Position numbers and translations under genes: made by a program | Source: Alteromonas sp. RKMC-009 | Lineage (GTDB): Bacteria; Pseudomonadota; Gammaproteobacteria; Enterobacterales; Alteromonadaceae | Reading direction: 5' to 3' | Length of the DNA: 64,000 bases | Assembly: GCF_003584565.2 (NCBI RefSeq) | Contig: NZ_CP031010.1 | Span: forward strand, 1,860,001 to 1,924,000 | Notes under the pieces: model-generated | Databases searched by the model: none | The model's input: the letters and a program-made list of their open reading frames with translations, nothing else | What the model was told of the DNA's origin: nothing | Shown: in pieces, positions 33,587 through 43,643 of the stretch | Numbering within the stretch: the stretch's first letter is position 1 | Layout of the letters: each line of letters begins with the position of its first letter

Positions 33587-36397
33587 TTAAACGTTCTTAA
33601 CCGCTACGTCTGCTTCAAACTTAGGCTTAACAGCCAGGTCTTCTGAAGGCGGAGCAAACTTGGTCAGGTCGATGCCTGCAACAGCCTGCTTGTACTCTTC
33701 AGTAGTCGGGAAGCGACCCAGTACTGTAGACAGTACTACCAGCGGCGTTGAGCCCAGCAGTGATTCGCCTTTCTTCTCGCTTGTGTCAGCAACAACACGG
33801 CCCTGGAACAAACGGGTAGAAGTAGCAATTACAGTGTCACCAGGTTCAGCTTTTTCCTGGTTACCCATACACAGGTTACATCCCGGACGCTCAAGGTACA
33901 GAATGTTTTCGTACTTAGTACGTGCTGCTTCTTTTGGCTTGGCATCGTCGAATTCGAAACCGGCGTATTTTGCCAGGATTTCCCAGTCGCCTTCTGCTTT
34001 CAGCTCATCAACAATGTTGTACGTTGGCGGAGCAACAACCAGCGGTGCTTTAAAGCTTACAGAGCCGTTCAGCTTCTCCAGGTTACGCAGCATTTGTGCA
34101 ATGATTTGCATGTCGCCTTTGTGAACCATACAGGAACCTACGAAGCCCAGGTCAACTGGCTTGCCGTCGTAGTAAGAAACCGGACGAATAACGTCGTGGG
34201 TGTAACGCTTAGACACGTCTTCGTTGTTTACGTCCGGGTCAGCGATCATTGGCTCATCGATTTGGTCGAGGTCAACAACGACTTCTGCGTAGTACTTAGC
34301 ATTGTCATCCGGTGCCAGTGCCGGCTCTTCGCCAGACTTGATTTCAGCAATACGCTTGTCTGCCAGGTCGATAAGACCTTGCAGCATGTTCGCTTCATTA
34401 TCCATGCCCTTGTTGATCATGATCTGGATACGGCTCTTCGCCAGTTCCAGTGATGCAATCATGGTCTCGTTGTCAGAGATACAGATTGAAGCTTTCGCCT
34501 TCATCTCAGCAGTCCAGTCAGTGAACGTAAATGCCTGGTCAGCCAGCAGGGTACCGATTTGAACTTCGATAACACGGCCCTGGAACACGTTTTCACCGGA
34601 GAACTGCTTTAGCATTTGCGCCTGAGTAGCGTGAACCACATCACGGAAGTCCATGTGTTCTTTCATGCTGCCTTTAAAGGTCACTTTTACAGACTGCGGA
34701 ATTGGCATTGCTGCTTCACCCGTTGCCAGTGCCAGTGCAACAGTACCTGAGTCAGCACCGAAAGCGACACCTTTGGACATACGGGTATGTGAGTCACCAC
34801 CAATGATGATTGCGCGGTCGTCTACAGTGATGTCGTTAAGCACTTTGTGAATAACGTCAGTCATTGCGTGGTATACGCCTTTAGGATCGCGGGCTGTGAT
34901 AACACCAAAGTTGTTCATGAAAGACATCAGTTTAGGAATGTTAGCCTGAGCTTTCTTATCCCATACTGATGCAGTGTGACAGCCAGACTGATATGCACCG
35001 TCAACCAGCGGAGAAATCGTTGATGCAGCCATCGACTCCAGTTCCTGACAGGTCATCGGGCCTGTGGTGTCCTGAGAGCCAACGATGTTAACTTTTACAC
35101 GTACATCTGAACCGGCATGCAGAGGAGAATCTGAATTCACACCTACCGCGTTACGGTTAAAGATTTTCTCAACAGCAGTCAGACCCTGACCTTCATGAGA
35201 GATTTCTTTTGCAGCTGCATACACTTCCGGTGCTTTAACACCCAGTGTTTCTGCCGCGAATGTTTGTAACTTCTTACCAAACACAACCGCGTAAGAACCA
35301 CCGGCTTTCATGAACTCCATTTTTTGAGGAGTGAATGAAGCAGAAACGTCAGCCAGTTCTTCAGAACCGTTGTACAGTTTCTTCGCTTTGGTATCGATGG
35401 TCAGTACGGTACCGGTTGCAACAGAATATGCTTCTTCCAGTACAGGGTCGCCATTTGCGTCACGAACCACTTCGCCGTTTTCGTCAGTTTTCTTAACCCA
35501 GTTTTTAAGGTCAAGACCGATACCACCGGTTACGTCAACGGTAGTCAGGAAGATAGGTGCAATACCGTTAGTACCTGCAACGATTGGTGCTTTGTTGACG
35601 AAAGGAATGTAAGGGCTGGTAGGCTCACCGGCCCACAGTGCCACGTTGTTCACACCAGACATCCGAGAAGAACCTACACCCATGGTGCCTTTTTCTGCAA
35701 TCAGCATGACTTTAGCGTTAGGGTGCTTTTTACCCAGCTCAACGATTTCCTGTTGTGCTTCAGGCGTAATCATACACTGGCCGTGCAGTTCACGGTCAGC
35801 ACGGGAGTGCGCCTGGTTACCCGGAGAAAGCAGGTCAGTAGAGATATCACCTTCAGCAGCGATATAAGTAACAACTTCGATTTTTTCAGGTACATCAGGC
35901 AGCTTGGTGAAGAACTCTGCTTTCGCGTAGCTTTCCAGAATCTCTTTTACGATTGGGTTGCCTGCTTTATAAGCCGCTTCGAGACGCTCGGTGTCTGCGT
36001 CGTACATGTAAACCTGTGTTTTCAGTACTTCAGCAGCTGGTTTGGCAACTGATTCGTCATCAGATAATGCCAGGTCCAGTAATACTTCTACAGACGGACC
36101 ACCTTTCATGTGAGAAAGCAATTCAAGTGCAAACTCAGGTGTGATTTCTTCTACTTTTTCTTCGCCAAGAACAATTTCTTTCAGGAATTGTGCTTTAACA
36201 CCAGCCGCGCTTGTGGTGCCGGGCAGGGTGTTATAGATAAAGAATTTTAAAGAGTCTTCACGGTGCTCATTTGCTGTGTCTTTGATTTGAGCAATGATTT
36301 CTGACAGCAGATCAGCACTGTCTATTGGCTTCGGGTTAAGACCTAGTTCCGTTTTACGGGTTTCGATCTCTGCCAGATATTCTGAATACAAACTCAT
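33587..36397 (-). CDS. acnB: Aconitate hydratase B
   Basis: About 936 residues; a cytoplasmic [4Fe-4S] enzyme isomerising citrate to isocitrate in the TCA cycle. The N-terminal HEAT-like domain (ALELLSHMKGGPSVEVLLDL) is typical of AcnB. Substrate and cluster residues appear in VGSQDTTGPMTCQELESMAA, GGDSHTRMSKGVAFGADSG and the cluster cysteines in ERPGCNLCMGNQEKAEPGD. I chose the ATG at 36397 (MSLYSEYLAEIETRK) with GAGAG seven bases upstream; the frame is open to a start at 36421. It ends in an intrinsic terminator and has a 377-bp upstream region with a palindrome. Confidence 0.96.
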   Translation of the reverse strand: MSLYSEYLAEIETRKTELGLNPKPIDSADLLSEIIAQIKDTANEHREDSLKFFIYNTLPGTTSAAGVKAQFLKEIVLGEEKVEEITPEFALELLSHMKGGPSVEVLLDLALSDDESVAKPAAEVLKTQVYMYDADTERLEAAYKAGNPIVKEILESYAKAEFFTKLPDVPEKIEVVTYIAAEGDISTDLLSPGNQAHSRADRELHGQCMITPEAQQEIVELGKKHPNAKVMLIAEKGTMGVGSSRMSGVNNVALWAGEPTSPYIPFVNKAPIVAGTNGIAPIFLTTVDVTGGIGLDLKNWVKKTDENGEVVRDANGDPVLEEAYSVATGTVLTIDTKAKKLYNGSEELADVSASFTPQKMEFMKAGGSYAVVFGKKLQTFAAETLGVKAPEVYAAAKEISHEGQGLTAVEKIFNRNAVGVNSDSPLHAGSDVRVKVNIVGSQDTTGPMTCQELESMAASTISPLVDGAYQSGCHTASVWDKKAQANIPKLMSFMNNFGVITARDPKGVYHAMTDVIHKVLNDITVDDRAIIIGGDSHTRMSKGVAFGADSGTVALALATGEAAMPIPQSVKVTFKGSMKEHMDFRDVVHATQAQMLKQFSGENVFQGRVIEVQIGTLLADQAFTFTDWTAEMKAKASICISDNETMIASLELAKSRIQIMINKGMDNEANMLQGLIDLADKRIAEIKSGEEPALAPDDNAKYYAEVVVDLDQIDEPMIADPDVNNEDVSKRYTHDVIRPVSYYDGKPVDLGFVGSCMVHKGDMQIIAQMLRNLEKLNGSVSFKAPLVVAPPTYNIVDELKAEGDWEILAKYAGFEFDDAKPKEAARTKYENILYLERPGCNLCMGNQEKAEPGDTVIATSTRLFQGRVVADTSEKKGESLLGSTPLVVLSTVLGRFPTTEEYKQAVAGIDLTKFAPPSEDLAVKPKFEADVAVKNV

Positions 36398-36774
36398 AAT
36401 TTTCTCTCGGTCTTGGTTCACTCGGGCGTAGAATTAAGACGGTCTTAGCTATACGCGTATAAAAATGAGGGACATATTAACTGATTTTTAGTGATTACGT
36501 AATGACAGAAAGTGACCAGGGGGTGTCATGCAACATGCTTATGTAAAACAGATGTTGCATGTCGATTTTTGGTTTCTTTATTGATGATTTGCGATTTATA
36601 AATTAATTATAAAAATCATTGGTTTATGTAATTCAGATAAATGTGATTTACGGTGGCGCGTCAGATTGGTTTTACCATTGAGGATAAATTATAGTGTTGC
36701 ATTTATGGTAAGCATTCATGATGGTTATGGTTGTACCAGATTGAAAAGTAAACATAACGCACAACAAACTGTAA
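36398..36774. other. AT-rich upstream region of acnB
   Basis: About 377 bp between the acnB start and the sensor-kinase stop. It holds an inverted repeat, CATGCAACAT (36528-36537) / ATGTTGCATG (36552-36561), with a 14-base loop, and a very AT-rich block around 36560-36650. No reading frame here looks real. The region should contain the acnB promoter, but no near-consensus pair stands out. Confidence 0.5.
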
Positions 36775-38100
36775 TTACACAGGAAATGACAATGTTACCG
36801 CTGCGCCGCCAAGCGTACTGTCTGCAATATCCAGCCTCCCTTCATAAATAGCAACGAGATCGGCAACGACAGCCATGCCAATACCCTGGCCTTCCGCATA
36901 GGTGTCCAGACGCTCGCCCCGTTCAAGCAGCGCGTCTTTTTGATCCGGGGGGATGCCCGGCCCGTCATCTTCTATTCGGATATGACTCCAGCCCTCTTCC
37001 TGCTCAAGGGTGAGAAGTACGGTTGTGCTGGCTGCTTTACAGGCGTTGTCCAAAAGGTTGCCCATCATTTCCATCAAATCAGTTTCATCGCCCTTGAACT
37101 GACAACCGGTATCACCTGCCATGTTTATGTTAAGTGAACGGTCACGATGCACTTTTTCCATTGCATTTAGTAGTTTTTGCGCCAGCGGAGCTACCGTGAC
37201 ACTGGCTTGCCAGCCGGCTTTGGCTGCTGCGGCCCGTTTCAGCTGGCGTTGGATGATATTGTTGATTTGCGTGAGTGAATCATGGGCATCATCGGGAAGG
37301 TTACTTGTTCCCATGGCAACAGCCAGCGGCGTTTTCAGGCTGTGCGCCAAATCACCGAGACTATTCTTATAGCGACTGCGTTGCTGGGCTTCTGCTTCAA
37401 GCAACCGGTTAATGCTGTTTTTTAGCGGGGTAAACTCTTTCGGATAATGGCGGGTGAGTGCACCCTGGCGTCCGCTGGCTGTCAGCCGTATTTCATTGAT
37501 CAACTCCCGCACAGGATTTAGCACGAAAGTAATGCCCGCGATGATCAGTACAAGGAGTCCGGCAGCGAGCAGGAGCAACCATTTCCACAATGTACCGGTG
37601 AATGCGTCACGCTCGAGGTTGAATTCCTGACGGCTGTTCATGATGTAAAAATGAACCGGTTCGAAGCTGTCGGCGGCCGCGAATTCTGCTGTAAACGCAT
37701 AGCTGAAATAGCTGCCGGTGTTACTGAGTGCGCCCCGGTCTTCCGTGATAAATTCTTCATCGCCGGTTGCGGGGGCGGGCAGGGTAGCGATCACCTCATT
37801 GTGTAACGCTGAAGCCGATTTCCAGATCACTTTATTGCGGAAAACGATAATGCCTATATAGCCTGAATCCGGTAAATTAAGCTGCTCTTCGTACAACAGT
37901 TCCGGCATGTAAGGCACATCACCGTCCAGTTCAAAGGCAGAGACCAGTGCCAGGTTCATCAGTTTTAATTCGTTATGTTTCGCCTGAGTGAGACTTTCCG
38001 TATAGGCTTTGTCCAGAGTCAGCACGGTCACCGGAATAAAAATAGCCAGCGCCAGCAGTGCCAGAAGGGCACTGCGAAGACGAAGAGACAGACGGGTCAT
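36775..38100 (-). CDS. PhoQ-like sensor histidine kinase
   Basis: 441 residues. Two membrane segments (SALLALLALAIFIPVTVLTL near residue 10; LWKWLLLLAAGLLVLIIAGI near residue 170) flank a periplasmic sensor domain. A HAMP-like part follows. The H-box is LGDLAHSLKTPLAVAMG, the N-box GNLLDNACKAAS, the G-boxes IEDDGPGIPP and GQGIGMAVVADLVAIYEG. The H-box 'HSLKTPLAV' is close to that of PhoQ. The sensed signal (divalent cations, acidity, peptides) is inferred only. Its start overlaps the stop of the response regulator gene by four bases. Confidence 0.9.
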   Translation of the reverse strand: MTRLSLRLRSALLALLALAIFIPVTVLTLDKAYTESLTQAKHNELKLMNLALVSAFELDGDVPYMPELLYEEQLNLPDSGYIGIIVFRNKVIWKSASALHNEVIATLPAPATGDEEFITEDRGALSNTGSYFSYAFTAEFAAADSFEPVHFYIMNSRQEFNLERDAFTGTLWKWLLLLAAGLLVLIIAGITFVLNPVRELINEIRLTASGRQGALTRHYPKEFTPLKNSINRLLEAEAQQRSRYKNSLGDLAHSLKTPLAVAMGTSNLPDDAHDSLTQINNIIQRQLKRAAAAKAGWQASVTVAPLAQKLLNAMEKVHRDRSLNINMAGDTGCQFKGDETDLMEMMGNLLDNACKAASTTVLLTLEQEEGWSHIRIEDDGPGIPPDQKDALLERGERLDTYAEGQGIGMAVVADLVAIYEGRLDIADSTLGGAAVTLSFPV

Positions 38101-38771
38101 AGCTCTCTGTTCAGGCGGTAGCCGCGGCCACGAAGTGTTTCAATAGGTTTCAGTGTGCCGTCAGGATCAAGTTTCTTCCTCAGGCGTCCTACAAATACCT
38201 CAATCACGTTACTGTCTAAATCGAAGTCCTGATCGTAGATATGCTCCGTCAGTTCTGTTTTCGACACAATCTTCTGCGGATTAAGCATCAGGTATTCCAT
38301 AACCTTGTATTCGTACGCCGTGAGGTCCAGGCGGACGTCGTTCAGAGTAATTTCTTCGGCAACTGTGTCCAGACATACCGGACCAAACTGAATAGACGGA
38401 TTTGCCTGACCGGAAGCCCGGCGGATCAAAGCCTTCACTCTGGCCAGTAACTCTTCATTGTGAAATGGCTTGGTAAGGTAGTCATCAGCACCTGCATCCA
38501 GACCTTCTACCTTTTCCTGCCAGCGGTCCCGGGCGGTCAGGATCAGCACCGGTGTACGAACGTCGTTCTGACGGGCTTTACGGATCACGTCGAATCCGTC
38601 AATACCCGGCAGTCCGATATCAATAACGGCTAAATCGTAATTATATTCCTGAAGCTGATATAAGGCGTTATTACCATTGTCTGCAAGGTCCACGCTGTAG
38701 CCGTTTTGTTGCAGCAAAGCATCTAACTGGGTTAGCAGACGACTGTCGTCTTCGGCAATTAATAAGCGCAT
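38097..38771 (-). CDS. PhoP-like OmpR-family response regulator
   Basis: 224 residues. The receiver has the acidic pair in MRLLIAEDDSRLL, phosphoacceptor D51 in DLAVIDIGLPGIDG, T in LILTARDRW and K in DDYLTKPFHNEELL. The C-terminal winged helix reads DLTAYEYKVMEYLMLNPQKI, then VIEVFVGRLRKKLDPDGTLK and IETLRGRGYRLN. It should bind direct repeats and control envelope genes together with the coupled kinase. It lies five bases downstream of the PepSY gene. Confidence 0.93.
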   Translation of the reverse strand: MRLLIAEDDSRLLTQLDALLQQNGYSVDLADNGNNALYQLQEYNYDLAVIDIGLPGIDGFDVIRKARQNDVRTPVLILTARDRWQEKVEGLDAGADDYLTKPFHNEELLARVKALIRRASGQANPSIQFGPVCLDTVAEEITLNDVRLDLTAYEYKVMEYLMLNPQKIVSKTELTEHIYDQDFDLDSNVIEVFVGRLRKKLDPDGTLKPIETLRGRGYRLNREL

Positions 38772-38776
38772 TTGTT

Positions 38777-39049
38777 TTAATTATCCTTGTCCGTTGCCGG
38801 CTGAACTTTACCGGTTTTCTTGTCTACATCCACCGACACCACACGTCCATTTTTTTTCAGAACTTTTACACGGTATTTTGTACGGGTCTGGTCGACCCGC
38901 AACACACGACCTTTTTCATGTTGTTGTGCTTTTGTCGCGGCCTGACTGCGATCTATCTGTGGCGCCTGCTCCTGAACGGCAGCGGCCTGCTGCGATAGCG
39001 GAGCTATGAGCAGTAACACAGTCAGAAACAGGGATTTAACGATATTCAT
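38777..39049 (-). CDS. Small exported PepSY-like protein
   Basis: 90 residues with a signal peptide (SLFLTVLLLIAPLSQQAAA). The mature part ends with a single PepSY-type half-repeat (KYRVKVLKKNGRVVSVDVDK followed by KTGKV). PepSY proteins are thought to inhibit or sense in the periplasm. It is the first gene of an operon with the PhoP/PhoQ-like pair, so an accessory role in signal sensing is likely by context. Confidence 0.8.
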   Translation of the reverse strand: MNIVKSLFLTVLLLIAPLSQQAAAVQEQAPQIDRSQAATKAQQHEKGRVLRVDQTRTKYRVKVLKKNGRVVSVDVDKKTGKVQPATDKDN

Positions 39050-39390
39050 ACAGCCTCAGGATGGTGCTCAGGACACGGTGTCCGGCATTCTCTAATTTTC
39101 GTATCCTAGCATAACCGTTATAAATGAACATTGGCTGAATCGAATCTGACTTTTGTTAATTGCTGCAAATTCATTGCTTTAATCCCTGTCCGCCACCTGA
39201 GTTCATACCACCTCAAGGTAAACTTTACAGAAAATGAGACATATCAGTTTGTTCCTTAAGTGAACCAAATCAAGAAAGGTACATTTAATCAATGGGTTAA
39301 TAAGATATCTTCGTCTGGCATAGCTACTGCAGTGGATATCAGGTGTTGAATTAAAGATCTTTGCAGAAGAACGTAAAACGAGGAGATAAA
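39050..39390. other. Divergent intergenic region, PepSY operon / flavin-binding gene
   Basis: About 340 bp that must hold two divergent promoters. The part from 39100 to 39300 is AT-rich. I saw no clear PhoP-box pair ((T/G)GTTTA repeats) and no palindromes of note. A 64-codon frame at 39203-39397 lacks family likeness. Confidence 0.4.
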
Positions 39391-39858
39391 ATGACATCTG
39401 ATGATATTCGTACCCGCATGTGGAAAGCGTTGTCGGACAGCCCTAATGTAATGTTGAGCCTTGATGCCAGTCGGGAGCACGCTGAACCTATGCACGCCAT
39501 TCTTGACGAAAAAGCTAACAGCGAATTCTGGTTTTACACAACTAAGACTAACCGTGCAGCGTCCGGAGGACCGGCTATGGCGCAGTTTTCCAGTAAGGGG
39601 CATGATGTGTTTGCCTGCATCCGGGGTACGCTGGTGGAAGAGACGCGCAAAGAAATTATTGATAAATACTGGTCGAATCCGGTATCTGCATGGTTTGAAG
39701 GCGGAAAAGATGACCCCGCCCTGAAGATGATGCGGTTTGAATTAAAGGATGCTGAGATCTGGCTTGCAGAGCCCGGTTTTAAAGGCGTATTTAAGTTACT
39801 CACCGGAAAGAAAGTCGATCCGGAGGAAATGGGCGAGCACCAAACCGTCAATCTCTAA
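39391..39858 (+). CDS. Pyridoxamine-5'-phosphate-oxidase-like general stress protein
   Basis: 155 residues of the split-barrel FMN-binding fold. MWKALSDSPNVMLSLDA, FWFYTTKTNRAASGGPAMAQ and IIDKYWSNPVSAWFEGGKDD match the 'general stress protein 26' group. Such proteins bind flavin, and some act in stress protection; the reaction is unknown. The ATG at 39391 is chosen for its strong Shine-Dalgarno (GAGGAG); the frame is open from 39361. It is convergent with yciI. Confidence 0.87.
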   Translation: MTSDDIRTRMWKALSDSPNVMLSLDASREHAEPMHAILDEKANSEFWFYTTKTNRAASGGPAMAQFSSKGHDVFACIRGTLVEETRKEIIDKYWSNPVSAWFEGGKDDPALKMMRFELKDAEIWLAEPGFKGVFKLLTGKKVDPEEMGEHQTVNL

Positions 39859-39879
39859 CGAAAAGTTGCTCAAGCAAAT

Positions 39880-39903
39880 AAAAAACGGGAGCCGCCGGCT
39901 CCC
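39880..39903 (-). terminator. Intrinsic terminator of the trp-yciI transcript
   Basis: On the minus strand GGGAGCC-GGC-GGCTCCC followed by a run of six T residues. It lies 20 bp after the yciI stop and ends the long trp transcript. Confidence 0.85.
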
Positions 39904-39923
39904 ATTGTTGTTTCCGTAACCGG

Positions 39924-40223
39924 TTACGGCAATACCTTCTTGTAGGGTTTTACCACTACGTTTTCATAGACGCCGGCTTCTACATACGGGTCGGCTTCAG
40001 CCCAGGCTTTCGCGGTTTCCAGAGAGCCAAATTCAGCGACAACCAGAGAACCGGTGAATCCGGCCGGGCCGGGATCTTCACTGTCGATAGCAGGGAAGGG
40101 GCCGGCAATCAGCAAGCGGCCTTCGTCTTTTAACGCATTCAGTCGTGCCAGGTGAGCAGGACGGGCAGCCAGACGCTTTTCCAGACTGTTTTCCACGTCG
40201 GTTGCACAAATCATATAGAACAT
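39924..40223 (-). CDS. yciI: YciI family protein
   Basis: 99 residues of the ferredoxin-like YciI fold. It shows [20 protein letters not shown] with the conserved pattern of Asp and 'R..H...L', [11 protein letters not shown] and a C-terminal [17 protein letters not shown]. The conserved His-Asp pair suggests a small enzyme, but no reaction is established. It begins 13 bp after trpA, so it is the last gene of the trp transcript; yciI also lies near trp genes in enteric bacteria. Confidence 0.92.
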   Translation of the reverse strand: MFYMICATDVENSLEKRLAARPAHLARLNALKDEGRLLIAGPFPAIDSEDPGPAGFTGSLVVAEFGSLETAKAWAEADPYVEAGVYENVVVKPYKKVLP

Positions 40224-40236
40224 CGTATTTCTTCCC

Positions 40237-41043
40237 TTACTTTTCCGTAGCCGCTTTCATGCCGGTAACAAAGGCATCAAGTGCGCTGAGCATGGCCGGT
40301 ACATCATCCAAATGTTTGGCGATGATGTTAACGGTGGCTGAACCACTGATTGCGCCCGCAGCGCCGGCTTTGATGGCTGTCGACACCTGCTCCGGTGTTG
40401 AAATACCAAAGCCGAGAATTGGCGGTGCACATGCATAATCCGATAATTTGGCAATTAATGACTCTGCCGGGATATCTGCAGCGGTTTCCACGCCGGTCAC
40501 ACCAGCACGGCCTAACAAGTAAGTGTAGCCGCGTGAGTGCTCACCAATCTGCGATAACGCTTCTTCTGTTGCATTAGGCGGCGCGATAAGAATTTGAGCT
40601 ACGCCGGTTTCATTGGCTACAGATATAAAGGGTTTTGCTTCGCGAAGCGGTACATCCGCCACCAGAATTGAATCAACACCGGCATCGTGTGCCTGCTGAT
40701 AAAAAGCTCTGATCCCTTTGGCCATCACCAGGTTGCTGTACAGCAATAATCCCATAGGTACATCGGGGTATTTTGCTCTGACGCGGGACAGCATCTCAAA
40801 GCAGGCATCCGGTGTGACGCCGTTGCCAAGGGCACGAATACTTGCAGCCTGAATTGTCGGGCCATCAGCAATGGGATCTGAGTAGGGAATACCCAGTTCA
40901 AGAGCGTCTGCACCGCTTTCAATCAACTGACAGATAATTTTTTCAGATGTGTCGATATCCGGATCGCCAATCATGACGAAAGGCACAAACGCACCGCGAT
41001 TACCGGCGTTCAGCCGGCCAAACATATCACTATAGCGATCCAT
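40237..41043 (-). CDS. trpA: Tryptophan synthase alpha chain
   Basis: 268 residues of TIM-barrel fold. The alpha subunit cleaves indole-3-glycerol phosphate to indole and glyceraldehyde 3-phosphate. The catalytic Glu is in [20 protein letters not shown] with the following Asp; [27 protein letters not shown] and [14 protein letters not shown] are family blocks. It overlaps trpB by 14 bp and would pass indole through a tunnel to TrpB. Confidence 0.97.
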   Translation of the reverse strand: MDRYSDMFGRLNAGNRGAFVPFVMIGDPDIDTSEKIICQLIESGADALELGIPYSDPIADGPTIQAASIRALGNGVTPDACFEMLSRVRAKYPDVPMGLLLYSNLVMAKGIRAFYQQAHDAGVDSILVADVPLREAKPFISVANETGVAQILIAPPNATEEALSQIGEHSRGYTYLLGRAGVTGVETAADIPAESLIAKLSDYACAPPILGFGISTPEQVSTAIKAGAAGAISGSATVNIIAKHLDDVPAMLSALDAFVTGMKAATEK

Positions 41044-42223
41044 TAAAATCTTCTCCCAGAATCTTGATCACGTGTCCAAGGTCTTTGTCGCCGCGACCCG
41101 ATAAATTCACCACGATAATGGTTTCTTCTTCTGCTTCGTCTGCCATGTTGAGCGCATGGGCCAGCGCGTGGGAAGACTCAAGCGCCGGAATGATACCTTC
41201 TTTGCGGGCTAACAACTGGAAGGCATTCAGCGCTTCTTCGTCAGTAACTGCAACATATTCAGCGCGGCCGGTATCTGCAAGATAGGCATGTTGAGGCCCA
41301 ACAGCAGGGTAGTCCAGACCGGCAGATACTGAGTAGCTCTCTTCAATCTGGCCTTGCTTGTCCTGCATAATATAGGTGTATGCACCGTGCAGAATGCCTT
41401 TCGAGCCGGTACAAATGGTGGCACCGTGTTCTTTGGTGTGCAGACCTTTACCAGCAGGCTCTACACCGATTAGCTTCACAGAAGGCTCGTCGATGAAGTC
41501 AGCAAACATGCCGATAGCATTCGAGCCGCCGCCAACACAGGCAACCACGGCATCCGGTAATCTGCCTTCTTTTTCCATGATCTGCGCACGGGTTTCTTCA
41601 CCAATCATGCGGTGGAATTCACGTACAATATGCGGGAACGGGTGAGGGCCGGCCGCGGTGCCCAGCAGATAGTGCGCTTTATCGTAATTCGCAGACCAGT
41701 CACGAAGTGCTTCGTTAACCGCATCTTTCAGTGTGCCTGAACCAGCATTCACAGGAATGACTTCCGCACCCATTAAACGCATACGGAATACGTTCGGTGC
41801 CTGACGCTCAACATCTTTCGCACCCATGTAAATGCGGCATTTCAGACCCAGCAGTGCGCAGGCAAGTGCCGTCGCTGTACCGTGCTGACCTGCACCGGTT
41901 TCGGCAATGACTTCGGTTTTACCCATACGCTTAGTCAGTAGTGCCTGTCCCAGAACCTGGTTGGTTTTGTGCGCACCGCCATGCAGTAAATCTTCACGCT
42001 TCAGATACAGCTTAACCTTGGGGTTTGTAACCAGATTGCGCGTCAGGGTCATCGCCGTAGGACGACCTGCATAATCTTTTAGCAGTGCCGAAAACTCTTC
42101 CTGAAATGCCGGATCTTCTTTGGCATCAATAAATTCTTTCTCGAGTTGGTCTAGCGCGGGAATAAGCAACTCGGGCACGTACATGCCCCCGAAATCCCCG
42201 AATTTTGAATCAAGTTGGTTCAT
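41030..42223 (-). CDS. trpB: Tryptophan synthase beta chain
   Basis: 397 residues; a PLP enzyme that joins indole and serine to form tryptophan. The PLP lysine is in [20 protein letters not shown] and the phosphate-binding glycine loop in [15 protein letters not shown]. The start [20 protein letters not shown] is canonical. It follows trpCF by 22 bp. Confidence 0.98.
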   Translation of the reverse strand: MNQLDSKFGDFGGMYVPELLIPALDQLEKEFIDAKEDPAFQEEFSALLKDYAGRPTAMTLTRNLVTNPKVKLYLKREDLLHGGAHKTNQVLGQALLTKRMGKTEVIAETGAGQHGTATALACALLGLKCRIYMGAKDVERQAPNVFRMRLMGAEVIPVNAGSGTLKDAVNEALRDWSANYDKAHYLLGTAAGPHPFPHIVREFHRMIGEETRAQIMEKEGRLPDAVVACVGGGSNAIGMFADFIDEPSVKLIGVEPAGKGLHTKEHGATICTGSKGILHGAYTYIMQDKQGQIEESYSVSAGLDYPAVGPQHAYLADTGRAEYVAVTDEEALNAFQLLARKEGIIPALESSHALAHALNMADEAEEETIIVVNLSGRGDKDLGHVIKILGEDFNGSL

Positions 42224-42245
42224 GAATAATCCTGTTGATCATCAA

Positions 42246-43643
42246 TTAATAGCGTCGTGCTGTTTTGAACAGCGCCGCCAGCTTTTCAGCAGATTTTTGT
42301 GCCGGAGCATCTTCTACTCCGGAATTTACATCTATGGTGCCCGCGCCGGTTCCGAGCGCAGCGACCAGGTTACCGGCATGAATGCCGCCGGCAACGATGA
42401 GTTTTTTCTTGTCTGTCACATCATCCAGCAGTGACCAGTCGAATGACTGTCCCGTTCCGCCTTTTTCCGTACCTACCTGACAATCCAGCAGTACGCGATC
42501 TGTTACGGTTTCGCCCAGCAAGTCACTGAGGTGCGGCGGTAAGTCGCCAGATACGCCAACTGCCTGCCAAATCTGGCATTCAGCAGGCAATGCCGCCCGC
42601 AATGTCTGGCGGAAAGCCGCATCTTCGCTGCCGTGTAATTGAACGGCAAACAGCTTAAGTGAACGCGCGGCGCTGACAATGTCATCCACAGGCTGGTCGA
42701 CAAATACGCCCACATAACGACCCGGCACTGTCTCAGTAATCGTACGCGCCTGCTCCTGCGTTACACAACGTTTAGACTTTTCTGCGAAGATAAGACCGCC
42801 ATAGTTGGCGCCGCCGTCAAACGCAGCTTTAGCGTCTTCTGCACGGGATAGGCCACATACTTTGATGTCGCCGTAAATGAGGGCACGCACCGCTTCGGGT
42901 AAATCTTTTTGAGCCATCAGCGCACTGCCGACCAGGAAGCCCTGGCATAGCGGCGCTAAGCGGCGTACATCCTGATGGGTGTAAATGCCGGATTCAGAAA
43001 TCACGACGAAATCATGAGTTGCCTTGTCCAGCATGGGGATCAGCTTTTCGCTGGTGGCGAGATCGGTGGACAAATCCCGCAGATCACGGTTATTAATGCC
43101 GATGATTTTCGCTTCCAGCGCGATAGCGCGGTGCATTTCTTCTTCGTTACTGACTTCGGTAAGAATATCCAGCGCCAGGCTGTCAGCCAGGCCGGCAAGT
43201 GTGCGGTAAGTGTCGTCGTCCAGCACACTCAGCATCAGCAAAATGGCATCAGCGTTATAATGACGGGCCAGATAAACCTGATACTCGTTCACAAAGAAAT
43301 CTTTGTTCAGCACCGGTTGCGACACCCGCTCAGTCACATAAGCCAGATAGTCATAGCTGCCCTGAAAATACTTTTCATCAGTCAGCACTGAAATGCCTGC
43401 TGCGTATGGCTTATAAGCAGCAAGAATTTCGTCGAGGTCGAACACAGGGCGGATGAGACCTTTTGACGGCGATGCCTTTTTACATTCAAAAATAAAACCG
43501 GCATCCGGCTGACTTAATGCATCGAACAAGCTTTTATTTGAAGGTGTCAGTGAATCTTTAAACGTGGCTAACGGCATTGCTGCCATACGTGCTTCTAACT
43601 CCACACGTTTATCGGCGACGATGCGTTCTAACACATTACTCAT
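42246..43643 (-). CDS. trpCF: Bifunctional indole-3-glycerol-phosphate synthase / PRA isomerase
   Basis: 465 residues. The N-terminal TrpC domain (about 1-255) has FIFECKKASPSKGLIRPVFD, ISVLTDEKYFQGSYDYLAYV and IIGINNRDLRDLSTDLATSE; the C-terminal TrpF domain (about 256-465) begins IKVCGLSRAEDAKAAFDGGA and ends with VAGGIHAGN and GTIDVNSGVEDAP. The fusion is the usual gammaproteobacterial form. It overlaps trpD by eight bases. Confidence 0.97.
   Translation of the reverse strand: MSNVLERIVADKRVELEARMAAMPLATFKDSLTPSNKSLFDALSQPDAGFIFECKKASPSKGLIRPVFDLDEILAAYKPYAAGISVLTDEKYFQGSYDYLAYVTERVSQPVLNKDFFVNEYQVYLARHYNADAILLMLSVLDDDTYRTLAGLADSLALDILTEVSNEEEMHRAIALEAKIIGINNRDLRDLSTDLATSEKLIPMLDKATHDFVVISESGIYTHQDVRRLAPLCQGFLVGSALMAQKDLPEAVRALIYGDIKVCGLSRAEDAKAAFDGGANYGGLIFAEKSKRCVTQEQARTITETVPGRYVGVFVDQPVDDIVSAARSLKLFAVQLHGSEDAAFRQTLRAALPAECQIWQAVGVSGDLPPHLSDLLGETVTDRVLLDCQVGTEKGGTGQSFDWSLLDDVTDKKKLIVAGGIHAGNLVAALGTGAGTIDVNSGVEDAPAQKSAEKLAALFKTARRY

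Noticed and set aside
39203..39397. 64-codon frame upstream of the flavin-binding stress protein
   Set aside because: It overlaps the divergent promoter region, lacks a Shine-Dalgarno and shows no domain.
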